Positions 17,254-25,687 of a stretch of 51,088 nucleotides of DNA are shown here, one piece after another (the stretch's first letter is position 1; every line of letters starts with the position of its first letter). The translations under genes and the position numbers were made by a program. This DNA comes from Candidatus Aminicenantota bacterium. GTDB taxonomy: Bacteria > Acidobacteriota > Aminicenantia > UBA2199. The notes below the pieces were generated by a model that worked only from the letters and a program-made list of their open reading frames with translations, did not search any database and was not told where the DNA came from. The DNA lies in NCBI GenBank assembly GCA_026393835.1, contig JAPKZK010000034.1, positions 1 to 51,088 on the forward strand, written 5' to 3'.

Positions 17254-19212
17254 TCATTTTTTCAGCAATTCTTTGGCGTGTTGGTAATATTGTTTGGCTT
17301 TATCCTGCTGGCCGAGGCTGAGATAAGAAGCGGCCAGTAGATGGTTGACTTCCACGGTGTCGCCGTATTTTCGCAATTGTTCCAGGTATTGGACCGCTTT
17401 GGCAAACATTTTCAACTCGATGGCGGAGTTGGCCAGCATAATCACGGTGGCGTAAACCTTTGGAACATCCGTCCGCCCCAGCATTTCTACTACCCTGGCA
17501 TACTCTTTTTTCAAGTAATGGGCCCTGGCAATAACGGGAATGGAAACGCCGTTCCGGTATTCGGGAGGAATCTTATTAAAAACCTCGAGGGCCCGGTCCG
17601 TGTTCCCGGCGTTGAGGTACTGCTGTCCCTGGATAAATATGTAATTATTGCTATTGGTCGCGGAAAGGGGTTCGGGTTTTGCCATGGTGACGGGCCTTTC
17701 CATGGTCATATAAAACGGTAACACATGTATTTTCCGGGCCGCCGGGTAATCCTGCGTTGTTGATGAACCGGGGGATGTGACGGTTAATATTAACCGGTAA
17801 TTATCGTCTTTTACATCCGCCAGAGGTTTACTGAATTTATAAAGGTCGCCCACTTTTACCAACGGTTCGATTTTTATCCTTTGTTCTTTATTCGTTATAC
17901 TTTCCAGGAAAATCTCCGGCGGCTGTGAAGCGGAAGCGCATACGATTCCTTCCAGGTTTTCTTTTTGTGTGAAAGTGCACCGGGGATCGACAATCAACAA
18001 CAAATCTTCCGCGGCAAAAGGCATAAAATCTTTCATCTCCAGGGGTTTCAACATAAATCCCACGGCCGCCTGCGGTTTATCCGCTGCAATCGATATTTTT
18101 TCTTTATATGTAAAGAACTCCTGGGTGGATTTGTTGATAAGCATGACCGTGACATTGAAATCCCCTTCGATAATGGGTGCGAAATTCATAAAAACGATTT
18201 TACGTTTGTCGATTTCCAGTTTTTTCCCCGGGTTTACTTTAAGTTCGACTTTTCGTTCGTTTTGATAGATCAGTTTCCCGGTATCGTCTTCGATATTGAT
18301 ATCCACAACGATATCCGCCGTGTATGTGTCCTGGCCGGCGAATTTCATGTTCAGTGTTTCCGGCATCATGGCATAATTAAGAAACAGCATGTTTTTGTTC
18401 CGGGTAACGGCCAGGTAGCCGTAGCCCCGGACATCGTCGGTAGAGTGGGTCACCTCCACCTTCCCGGTGGGAGAAGTAAAGGTCCGGATGTACCCGACTT
18501 CCGCTTCCCGTTCCGGCAGGGTATAGACTTTATTGAGGGCAAAGCTGGAGGAGCTGAGGGACATATCCATGCCCGGGGCGCCTTCGCCGGCGACAATCGA
18601 AAGCGAGGCCTGGGCCAGTTCGCCGGAACTCAACTTGACCTGGTGATAAGCCTGGGTTGGGTTCCAGGTATTGTTGGAAAGATAAGGCGATAAAAGCTCC
18701 CTTGGGGTGTGAATGCCCGGTTGGTATAACTGGTAGTCGCCCATATCATTGGGTTTATAAAAGATAAAATTCATAAAGGGGAAGAGGCCATGTTGGCCCT
18801 CGGTCCGGTATTCCCACATTTCGCAGTCCACCAGGTTTTTTTCCCCGGAGTAACTTTCGGTGCGAAACGGCTTGCCCAGGATGATATAGATTCTTCCCCT
18901 GTCCGAGTTGACGCCGTCTAATTTTTTTTTAGCATAATCCAGGCGACGGTAGAATTCTATTTTATATTTATTTTCGGGGTCGTGGGGGTTGGGGTTCCGG
19001 GCTTTCCAGAAGAGGTCCTGGAAACGTTTTCTTTCTTCCAGGGTTTGCATCATACGGGCGACGGGGCGTTCTTGTGAACTCATTATGGGATCGACTTCGT
19101 CGAGCCATTGTTGCCATGGGTTTATTTCTTTGGTTTTCGCGGCGGAGCCAGGCGGCGCCGGCAGTAAAAAAAGGATGCACAAAACAACAGCAGCAAATTT
19201 TGGTGTTTTCAT
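17254..19212 (-). CDS. GWxTD domain-containing lipoprotein-like/secreted protein with TPR tail
   Basis: This 652-residue protein has a signal peptide (about 6-24) and then a GWxTD-type domain (about 30-200), with RKRFQDLFWKARNPNPHDPE, FYRRLDYAKKKLDG and SDRGRIYIILGKPFRTESY. This domain is common in Acidobacteriota-like genomes and its function is unknown. A beta-rich middle and two or three TPR units (about 525-650) follow. The ATG overlaps the stop of the upstream membrane-protein gene by 4 bp (ATGA), so the two are translationally coupled. It belongs to the operon of the radical SAM enzyme and the Cys-repeat protein. Confidence 0.85.
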   Translation of the reverse strand: MKTPKFAAVVLCILFLLPAPPGSAAKTKEINPWQQWLDEVDPIMSSQERPVARMMQTLEERKRFQDLFWKARNPNPHDPENKYKIEFYRRLDYAKKKLDGVNSDRGRIYIILGKPFRTESYSGEKNLVDCEMWEYRTEGQHGLFPFMNFIFYKPNDMGDYQLYQPGIHTPRELLSPYLSNNTWNPTQAYHQVKLSSGELAQASLSIVAGEGAPGMDMSLSSSSFALNKVYTLPEREAEVGYIRTFTSPTGKVEVTHSTDDVRGYGYLAVTRNKNMLFLNYAMMPETLNMKFAGQDTYTADIVVDINIEDDTGKLIYQNERKVELKVNPGKKLEIDKRKIVFMNFAPIIEGDFNVTVMLINKSTQEFFTYKEKISIAADKPQAAVGFMLKPLEMKDFMPFAAEDLLLIVDPRCTFTQKENLEGIVCASASQPPEIFLESITNKEQRIKIEPLVKVGDLYKFSKPLADVKDDNYRLILTVTSPGSSTTQDYPAARKIHVLPFYMTMERPVTMAKPEPLSATNSNNYIFIQGQQYLNAGNTDRALEVFNKIPPEYRNGVSIPVIARAHYLKKEYARVVEMLGRTDVPKVYATVIMLANSAIELKMFAKAVQYLEQLRKYGDTVEVNHLLAASYLSLGQQDKAKQYYQHAKELLKK

Positions 19213-20195
19213 CTATCTATTATATCAAAATTATTCTCAAAATAACAGGCAATCTTTTCCGCCAGGGCAAGTCCCTCTAAGAAAATGCTCTCCACTTGTT
19301 TGGCCGTGGTCCGGTAGCCCATGCTGACGGTATCGGTATTCTGACGGATGACCAACACCTCGACATCGTCTTGATTTTTGAACTCTTTTTTTATCTTAAG
19401 GTCCAATGGCTGAACCTTGAGTGCTTTGGCCAGGCCAAACCCTTTCCTGGCCACTAATACCACGTAAAAATAAGGATAGGGCACACCGTTTGTCTGGCCG
19501 TTAATGGTGATTTGCCCGTAACAACCAAGGAAATCCTTTTGCTGACCCGCGATGTTCACCCTGAATTTCACATCCATGGGGATCCGCTTCTCTTTTCCCC
19601 GCAGCATGAAATAATATTCCACCTTGTGCGCCTGCAGCCGCGCCTCTACTTTCGTCATCAACTCATTAACCAGTTTAACTTTCATGGTCAATTGAGAAAC
19701 CGTGAATATGGAACGAAACCCCGTCAACCAGAACGGCAGCAAAAGCGCCAGGGCGTCCAACCCGGCGACGGTCATGATTTTGTTATCATCGAAAAACGCC
19801 GCCACGGTCATAATAACAATGCCCAACAGGAGGATAATAAATATAAACCCCCCCAGGACATTGGAGGCATCGATGGAACTGCGGTCCCATTTCCTGATTT
19901 TGCGGTCCAGGGCCAGGTAATCATCCAGCTTATGTTTTTCCACCTTTTCCCAATCGGATGCGGGATCGAAAATCCCCAGGTCTTTCAGGTTGGTGATTCC
20001 CTTTGGTAACAATAATAAATTTCCCGCCAGGATGAGAATAACGCCCGGGAATACGGCGAATGAAAGATACTGGACGATAAATCCCGCCAGGATGATAGGG
20101 ATACTAATCGCCAGGCGTGTTTGATACTGCAGCGATTTCCAGGTTTTAAACACCACCATGCCTTGTTCGTCGGGATTAAGAAATATAGATGCCAT
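19209..20195 (-). CDS. Four-TM membrane protein of unknown function
   Basis: This 328-residue protein has two hydrophobic pairs (about 27-63 and 113-165) separated by a charged cytoplasmic loop, and a C-terminal soluble region of about 160 residues rich in beta/alpha character. I recognise no family. It starts 1 bp after the radical SAM gene and overlaps the GWxTD gene by 4 bp, so it is expressed with both. It could be the membrane partner or transporter in the maturation system proposed for the CHSA-repeat protein; that is inference from the operon only. Confidence 0.75.
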   Translation of the reverse strand: MASIFLNPDEQGMVVFKTWKSLQYQTRLAISIPIILAGFIVQYLSFAVFPGVILILAGNLLLLPKGITNLKDLGIFDPASDWEKVEKHKLDDYLALDRKIRKWDRSSIDASNVLGGFIFIILLLGIVIMTVAAFFDDNKIMTVAGLDALALLLPFWLTGFRSIFTVSQLTMKVKLVNELMTKVEARLQAHKVEYYFMLRGKEKRIPMDVKFRVNIAGQQKDFLGCYGQITINGQTNGVPYPYFYVVLVARKGFGLAKALKVQPLDLKIKKEFKNQDDVEVLVIRQNTDTVSMGYRTTAKQVESIFLEGLALAEKIACYFENNFDIIDR

Positions 20196-20196
20196 T

Positions 20197-21864
20197 TTAA
20201 TTTTCTCCTATGTTTTCTTGCCGGGTTGCTCCCGCGGCCTTAATTTCTACCCCTTCGGCATGGACCGCCGCGGGGACTGCGATATATGGGGTTAATTCTG
20301 TGAAACCCATATGCTGCCAGTAAAGGGGGCAGGCGCCGTTACAGATATGAAAGTGATCGCAGGATTTGCAGCCGGGGTGGGCCAAGGATTTTGCCCGGTA
20401 ACGCGCCGCCCCCACCGATTGCCAGATGGCGGTAAAATCCTGTTTAAGCAGGTTCCCCACCGGGTCGGCGTAGGAAGCGCAAGGCAGTACATCGCCGTTG
20501 GGCGCGATGGAAATCAAACCGTCGCAGGCGCTGCAGCCCTTGTTGCCAAGATTATGCAAAATGGAATTAAACATGCACATGGGAACCGGCGAATACCACA
20601 TGAACTCTACCCCCTGCGCTTTGCTGTTTTCGATAATGTTTTCCAGGTGAGGGGCGATTTCACTGTATTTAACCGGCACTCCCGGATGCAATGCCCCGGT
20701 GCCCGTCGGGATTACCAGGTTCATGCTGAATCGCTCATTATTAAGAATATTTTTGACAAACGAAGGCATTGCCTCGCATTCCTCCAGGTTCTCGCCGGTA
20801 ATAGTCGTATTGGTATGAGTTCGGATGCCTTTTTCTTTCAATCGTTGGACCGCGGCCACGGTCTTTTGAAATGCGCCGCTGCATTGAACGATGGCGTCAT
20901 GGGTTGCCGGCGTAACTCCTTCCAAACTTACCTGCGTCGAATCCAGGCCGCTGTCGGCCAGCACCCGGGCGACTTTCACCGTCACCAACGTCCCGTTGGT
21001 AATCAAATTAACCCGCATCCCCAACTGTTTGGCATAGCGAATTAATTTAGGAAGCGCCGGCGACAACAACGGCTCGCCGCCGGTAAAACTGACGGAAGGG
21101 ACTTTTGCCTCATGGAATAGTTTCCGCAGTATCCTTTTTACCTGGGCTGTTGACATCTCTTTTGCCTCCGGAGGCCAAGAACCCTTTTGAAAAAGGGTTC
21201 GCCGGTACGGACCTCCTAAAACTTTTGATAATGAAAAGCTTTGGGGGGTCCAGGAACCCGGCCATCCGTGATGGCTTCGAGAAAGGGGACCTGGTCTTTT
21301 GTTATTACAGCCCGCATAACAGAACCGGCATTTCAAGTTACAGCGGTACGTCAGCGCCACTTCCGACAACACCGGGTATTGCGAGAAATTCATATCGAAA
21401 GGAACCGTTTCTACCGCCGGATTCAATGAAAATTCATCCAGCGCGCCTTCCAAATACTGTTTAACCGCCGCTAAAAAATAAGTCACGTCCGCAACTTTTC
21501 CAGGTTCCGGACCGATATCGTTCAATAATTGCCGGATGGATGTCCCTTGCAGCAGCGAATATAAAACCCGCGCGCCCATGGGATTCAATTTTGTGGCGGT
21601 GTTGGGCCGCTTAATCAGTAGATTATCCTCCAGCCTGACAAAAATATACGGTTTCACATTAGCGATAAAAGTATCGACCCAGGCCAAATCCGCATACTTT
21701 GCCTCCGGCGGGTCAGAACCCTTTTGAAAAAGGGTCCCGACACCCCCTAAAACTTTTGATAATGAAAAGCTTTGGGAATCCCCAGGAACCGTCCATCCGT
21801 GATGGTTTCTCGAAAAGGTTTCTGGTCGTCGAAGACAATTCTTGAGGGTAAACTTAAGTCTCAA
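20197..21864 (-). CDS. Radical SAM/SPASM maturase with N-terminal PqqD-like region
   Basis: This 555-residue enzyme carries the [4Fe-4S]-SAM motif C175-x3-C179-x2-C182 (CNLKCRFC), a GGEPL motif, and a C-terminal SPASM region with clustered cysteines (GCSACDG, PCASY, CKSCDHFHICNGACPLYW). The region about 60-150 resembles a PqqD/RRE peptide-binding domain. The start is a TTG at 21864 with GGAGG 6 nt upstream, overlapping the stop of the Cys-repeat gene (ATTGA), so the two are coupled; the longer frame from 21957 is antisense-like repeat. Two palindromic elements are inserted in frame, one near residues 13-54 and one right after the CxxxCxxC loop (CNNK then EMST). The likely substrate is the neighbouring CHSA-repeat protein (inference). 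Confidence 0.85.
   Translation of the reverse strand: MRLKFTLKNCLRRPETFSRNHHGWTVPGDSQSFSLSKVLGGVGTLFQKGSDPPEAKYADLAWVDTFIANVKPYIFVRLEDNLLIKRPNTATKLNPMGARVLYSLLQGTSIRQLLNDIGPEPGKVADVTYFLAAVKQYLEGALDEFSLNPAVETVPFDMNFSQYPVLSEVALTYRCNLKCRFCYAGCNNKRPGPLSRSHHGWPGSWTPQSFSLSKVLGGPYRRTLFQKGSWPPEAKEMSTAQVKRILRKLFHEAKVPSVSFTGGEPLLSPALPKLIRYAKQLGMRVNLITNGTLVTVKVARVLADSGLDSTQVSLEGVTPATHDAIVQCSGAFQKTVAAVQRLKEKGIRTHTNTTITGENLEECEAMPSFVKNILNNERFSMNLVIPTGTGALHPGVPVKYSEIAPHLENIIENSKAQGVEFMWYSPVPMCMFNSILHNLGNKGCSACDGLISIAPNGDVLPCASYADPVGNLLKQDFTAIWQSVGAARYRAKSLAHPGCKSCDHFHICNGACPLYWQHMGFTELTPYIAVPAAVHAEGVEIKAAGATRQENIGEN
21164..21296 (-). repeat. Palindromic repeat element, copy 2, in frame inside the radical SAM gene
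   Basis: This 133-bp element runs from GACCAG to GGAGGC on the minus strand. It has three potential hairpins: CCATC-ACG-GATGG, an AAAGCTTTTC...AAAAGTTTTA arm, and AACCCTTTTT...AAAAGGGTTC. It translates to about 45 extra residues containing SFSLSKVLGG and TLFQKG, placed between CNNK and EMST in the core of the SAM-binding domain. CAAAAGA occurs at both edges and could be a target duplication, but it is out of phase by one base. Confidence 0.8.
21701..21827 (-). repeat. Palindromic repeat element, copy 3, in frame near the start of the radical SAM gene
   Basis: This 127-bp element is highly similar to copy 2, in the same orientation and the same reading frame. It encodes about 42 residues with NHHGW, QSFSLSKVLGG and TLFQKGSDPPEAK. 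It lies between the TTG start region and the PqqD-like part, so it forms most of the N-terminal extension of the enzyme. Confidence 0.8.
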
Positions 21865-23501
21865 TGGCCCCCTCCACTGACACAGGCCGAATGGCAAGCA
21901 GAATGGCAAGCCGAATGACAGGCCGAGTGACAGGCCGAATGACATGCCGAATGACACGCATCATGACAAACATTCATATCCAAAACCAGGTCCGTGGACA
22001 TCGACCCCTGGATAAGATGATCCGCTTCCACCGGCATATTCGTTTCATACCGGTAAGGGTCCCGGTTAGGATCGTACGTTCGGTGATAATAATGATGGTT
22101 GCTGTAGTACCAGTAATACCAGAAATATTCAGCATCCTGCGGCCTTTGCTCATATTTGTTCACCGTCTCCTCGATGCGCCCGGCGTAATACTTTTTAGTC
22201 GCATCGATGTCGGCGTCCCATGCCTTTTTCTGGATATTGGTAACCACCAGGTTCATCAGCGATTCCAACTCCGGTTGGGACAGGATACCGTCATTGGCCA
22301 TCGATTGATAGAACATCCGTTCGTAAGGGTCCAGGCGTTCTAACTCCGGTTCCTGCAAAACCCGGACCCGCAAAGGATTTTGTTCAACGACTTCCAAATA
22401 ACCCTCGGACGCCATGGCGTCCAGCATACCGCTTAAAACCCGTTTAACCGGCATGCCCAGGTAAAACGCCGCTTCGATGGGAGTGAGGCTGTCGCATATT
22501 TTGCCCGGTTGATGATACGTGGAAAGCAGCAATTTGGGCGGCGTCCAGTCCAGGTTTTCCCAGCGAATGTCGCCCACGCCTTTGGCGGCGGTAACCATTG
22601 AGCGGTGCTTCGAAAGCATGATGATTACGAAAAGGATTCCCAGGATTCCCAGCACCGGCAGCAATGCCGAACGATCAGCGGGAGCCGGACGACTTTTAGT
22701 TTCAAATAATTTCGTAGTTTCCGTTGCCCAGTCGCTGTCCTGAAGTTTTGCCGCCGGGATCTCCGCGACAGCGCCCAGTTGAAACCATTCCCCCGGCATA
22801 TAAAATTGCGTGCGCATATCGAACTCAGTCCCCGGGTTATTCTTATGAAACACCAGCAGTAAGCGGTCTTTTGGGCCCCGTTGGTAATCGATAAGAAATT
22901 TCTTATTTACCCATTTCTCAGTAAGAATCAGTTGATTTTCTTCCACAAAACTCCTGGGCTGCGTATCCTGCGGCAAAATGAAAGGGGTTAGTATCTTTAA
23001 AGTATAGTGGTCCGAGTTATCGGTTTCATCCCATTGCACCGGGGACCAGTTAAACACAGTAAGTTTTTTCCCTTCGGAGGAGGTAGTGGGGGCCATGTAG
23101 CCGGCGGCGGCAAAATTAGTGCTAAAATAAAAAACATAAGTGACGGTTCCGTTTGGAATGCCTTTACCGTTGGCCAGTACGATATCCCATTTATCTCTGC
23201 CCACTGTGGTAACGTCCAGGTTGTATCTATTTCCCCCAGTATCCAGCGCATAAGAATCGCTGGAAAATCGTTCGATTCTCAACCGGTCATTGCCCTGGAA
23301 ATAAAAACCGTGGAATTCCCCGGAAAGCACGCGCCATTGAACCGTATAAGCCACCACGGCCGAGCCGTCGGCTTGCAGGTCCACATCCGTTTCGACGAAT
23401 AAGATTTCTCCTGTACCGGCAGACAGGGGAAGAATCAAAGCGGATAAGAGAAAAATTACAGCAGCCGTCAGGCGACACATTGATTTAATTTTGTTTTCCA
23501 T
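21861..23501 (-). CDS. DUF2207-like membrane protein ending in CHSA tetrapeptide repeats
   Basis: This 546-residue protein has a signal peptide (about 10-28), a beta-rich extracytoplasmic domain of DUF2207 type (about 30-265), one membrane helix (about 281-298), and a cytoplasmic part with a winged-helix-like stretch (LTPIEAAFYLGMPVKRVLSGML). After an aromatic-rich segment (EYFWYYWYYSNHHYYHRTYD) it ends in eight cysteines spaced exactly every four residues (C512 to C540; CHDA, six CHSA, CVSGGGH). The tail resembles Cys-rich low-complexity tails found beside SPASM maturases. It is translated just ahead of such an enzyme, with overlapping stop and start. It is first in the operon, behind a leaderless promoter. 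Confidence 0.85.
   Translation of the reverse strand: MENKIKSMCRLTAAVIFLLSALILPLSAGTGEILFVETDVDLQADGSAVVAYTVQWRVLSGEFHGFYFQGNDRLRIERFSSDSYALDTGGNRYNLDVTTVGRDKWDIVLANGKGIPNGTVTYVFYFSTNFAAAGYMAPTTSSEGKKLTVFNWSPVQWDETDNSDHYTLKILTPFILPQDTQPRSFVEENQLILTEKWVNKKFLIDYQRGPKDRLLLVFHKNNPGTEFDMRTQFYMPGEWFQLGAVAEIPAAKLQDSDWATETTKLFETKSRPAPADRSALLPVLGILGILFVIIMLSKHRSMVTAAKGVGDIRWENLDWTPPKLLLSTYHQPGKICDSLTPIEAAFYLGMPVKRVLSGMLDAMASEGYLEVVEQNPLRVRVLQEPELERLDPYERMFYQSMANDGILSQPELESLMNLVVTNIQKKAWDADIDATKKYYAGRIEETVNKYEQRPQDAEYFWYYWYYSNHHYYHRTYDPNRDPYRYETNMPVEADHLIQGSMSTDLVLDMNVCHDACHSACHSACHSACHSACHSACHSACVSGGGH
21882..21968 (-). repeat. 12-bp tandem repeat encoding CHSA units
   Basis: Seven 12-bp periods bring a Cys codon every 12 bases from 21968 to 21882 on the minus strand. 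Units vary at synonymous positions (TGC/TGT, CAT, TCG/TCT, GCC/GCT), suggesting selection on the peptide, not just recent slippage. Confidence 0.8.
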
Positions 23502-23507
23502 GGCAGT

Positions 23508-23536
23508 ATTTTAATAAATATCCATTACAATTGCAA
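23508..23536 (-). promoter_or_regulatory. Promoter of the CHSA/radical SAM operon (leaderless)
   Basis: TTGCAA (23531-23536), a 17-bp spacer and TAAAAT (23508-23513) are followed after 6 nt by the ATG at 23501. There is no ribosome binding site, so the first gene should be translated from a leaderless mRNA. A hairpin (CACGGCT...AGCCGTG, 23554-23578) lies just upstream of the -35 box. Confidence 0.75.
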
Positions 23537-23860
23537 CCCCTATTGCCTGGATCCACGGCTTATATATTAAGAGCCGTGAAGAGCGCGAGTGGGCGCTAAG
23601 TAAAAAAAATCTGTGTAAATCAGTGTAATCAGTGGACCGCTGTTGAGACAGATAGAATGATGAATGATGAATGATGAATGATGAAGAAAATCTGTGTTAA
23701 TCAGTGTAATCTGTGGACAAGGGGCCTGTTTTTTAATTCGCGGGTCTTCGCGTTCTTCGCGGCTATTTTCTTTATTTTATCCGAAGGACGCCCCTTCACC
23801 AATAACCACTCACCAATAACCACTCCACCAGTCACCACTCCACCACTCACCACTCACCAC
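23537..23860. other. Intergenic stretch with hairpin and dispersed repeats
   Basis: No gene was seen. Contents: a 7-bp-stem hairpin (23554-23578); two versions of an ATCTGTGTTAATCAGTGTAAT-like phrase (about 23610-23635 and 23691-23715); GATAGAATGATGAATGATGA and further GATGAAT units at 23650-23685, which recur at about 42144-42172; and CCACTCACC minisatellite from about 23794. It separates two minus-strand operons. Confidence 0.6.
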
Positions 23861-23867
23861 TCACCTC
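23794..23867. repeat. CCACTCACC-type minisatellite, tract 1
   Basis: Degenerate runs of CACCACTCAC, ACCAATAACC and CCACTCCACC fill this tract. The stop codon of the 608-residue gene (23861) lies inside it, so the repeat forms the 3' end of that gene. At least six more tracts occur between here and 36718. Confidence 0.8.
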
Positions 23868-25687
23868 CTTGAAACAATGGTATAGAGATGCGATATTAAG
23901 ATGCCCAGGTGGAAGAAGCCGAGAAGGATGGTTATAACGGATAGGAAGGATAACATCGCGCAATCCGGTATATTAGGTGCTATGGTTACCTGGTGGGCGA
24001 AGAAGGAATTGATCGAATAAATAAAGGCATTTTTAAAGGCCCCTTCAGTCCCCGGGCCAAAAATGAAGTAATAAATAAACGTAAACAAAGTGGGCCAGAA
24101 GACAATAGCGGCAATGAATCGGGCCAATGAACCCACCAGGAATTCAAAATACCAGCGCAGGGGGGATATCAACCAGCCAAGGAGTTTGTTTCGTTTCCGG
24201 TAAATTTTCCGGCTGAGGGTGCGGACTTTTTCCAGGCAATCTTGTTCTTCATCAAATTGGGAATAATGTCTAAATACCCGTGCCAGTTCATTGACGATAT
24301 TAAGCTCCGAATTAAAGATCATGATGTCTCTTGTGGACTTACCGAACCATTTGCCGATAATGCCCAATTCCTGGTGAATTTCTTCAAATCGACGTTTGAC
24401 ATCGAAATTATGTTCTACCCCATAAAACATGCATTCTGCCATTACTTCGGCCTGGTGTTTTAATGCCACCGCTTTTATGGATTCGGTGGCGGTTCTTCCT
24501 CCCAGGATTTCCTGGGCTTGCAGCGCCAGCATGGCGGCGTATATGGCGTCATTTGAATTCTTTGCTTCGGCCAGGACCCTGGTACTTCGATCGATCAAGA
24601 TATCGGCGATCAAACCCAATCGCCCCGGTTGAGAATGACCGCTGCCGGTATCATCTTGTCTCCGATTCTTTTTTTGCTTCTTTTTCAAGCGGGCTTCTTT
24701 CTGGAGGTTAAAAATACCGGCATAGGGTTTATAAAGCATTTTATAGAACTTAAAATCCGGCTTATCTTTCAACTCTTGCCTGTAAGCCCGGTTAGCACTC
24801 TTTGTCTTTCCTTTTTCACCAATGGTGACAAAAATCCTCCGGGGGATATTTTTAAAAAAATTGTAAAGCTTATCGCGTGCACTCAATAAATGTTGCTGCG
24901 ATTTTTCACATTCTAATGCCGCATCTGGAAAGCTAAGGCAGATATCTTCAAAAGAGCGACTGAATTGAAGATCATTGCATTCATTTTTTATAATATCCAG
25001 GATTTTTTTGGTGGTTGCCATCATGGCCCTTTGTCCAAACTTATAAGCCACATAGGAATGCAAAAAGGAATAAGAGAGTTCTTCGTCCACCACCAATGCC
25101 TTTTTTTTTCGTTCGCAGAAGAAGGGTCTATTGATTGCCCCGTTTCCTTGGGCGTCATTTAATTGTTCCAGGGTTTTCCTGGTGATAAAATGGCGGAACC
25201 CGCTGGGATCAAATAGAGGTGTATAACTGTGCAAAAAATTTTCGACCGGCCTGGTCAGGTTAAATTCCTTTTTTTCCAGGAGAAGCGCTTTTTTCGAAAG
25301 AAGAACATGGAAATGTTCGAATGTTTCCCGGTCCAGGCATTCATCCGCCTTCATGTCTACGACAGGCATTAGGAAAAACCAGTAAATCTCTGGGAATGAC
25401 AAATAGAGGAGAGAAGCGAGGGTGCGACTATTATCACCTGTAACTACAAGATCGGTGCAATCAGTAACCGGCAGGTCCAGAAAGGCCAGGGTATGCTTCA
25501 TCCCGGTCACATCATTTTCAAAGAGTCCTTCCAGCCAACCTTTAATTATCAAAAAGTTCTGATATATCTCTTGTTCTGGTTTTTTGAAAAGAAAGCTCTC
25601 GATTTGCTCAATCGAGTGCATGTTCTTTAAGTACCGACCGATACTGTCTATCAAGTCCTGGCTGCGGCTTAAGATAATAAATTTCAT
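23861..25687 (-). CDS. Pseudo-receiver protein with C-terminal channel-like membrane domain
   Basis: This 608-residue protein is not recognised as a whole. Residues 1-45 (MKFIILSRSQDLIDSIGRYL) resemble a receiver start without the acidic pair, as in two other proteins of this cluster. A long helical, charged middle (about 50-500) has basic clusters (KKKQKKNRR). The C-terminus has hydrophobic segments at about 500-545 and 570-600 that flank a short amphipathic stretch (AFIYSINSFFAHQV). That layout recalls two-TM ion channels, but no potassium selectivity motif is present. The ATG follows the stop of the 151-residue gene directly. Last gene of the 17-kb cluster; it may be the membrane output (inference). 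Confidence 0.7.
   Translation of the reverse strand: MKFIILSRSQDLIDSIGRYLKNMHSIEQIESFLFKKPEQEIYQNFLIIKGWLEGLFENDVTGMKHTLAFLDLPVTDCTDLVVTGDNSRTLASLLYLSFPEIYWFFLMPVVDMKADECLDRETFEHFHVLLSKKALLLEKKEFNLTRPVENFLHSYTPLFDPSGFRHFITRKTLEQLNDAQGNGAINRPFFCERKKKALVVDEELSYSFLHSYVAYKFGQRAMMATTKKILDIIKNECNDLQFSRSFEDICLSFPDAALECEKSQQHLLSARDKLYNFFKNIPRRIFVTIGEKGKTKSANRAYRQELKDKPDFKFYKMLYKPYAGIFNLQKEARLKKKQKKNRRQDDTGSGHSQPGRLGLIADILIDRSTRVLAEAKNSNDAIYAAMLALQAQEILGGRTATESIKAVALKHQAEVMAECMFYGVEHNFDVKRRFEEIHQELGIIGKWFGKSTRDIMIFNSELNIVNELARVFRHYSQFDEEQDCLEKVRTLSRKIYRKRNKLLGWLISPLRWYFEFLVGSLARFIAAIVFWPTLFTFIYYFIFGPGTEGAFKNAFIYSINSFFAHQVTIAPNIPDCAMLSFLSVITILLGFFHLGILISHLYTIVSRR

Noticed and set aside
21865..21957. 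N-terminal extension of the radical SAM enzyme (MSFGMSFGLSLGLSFG...)
   Set aside because: This is another frame of the 12-bp CHSA repeat of the upstream gene; a TTG with GGAGG at the right distance at 21864 is a better start.
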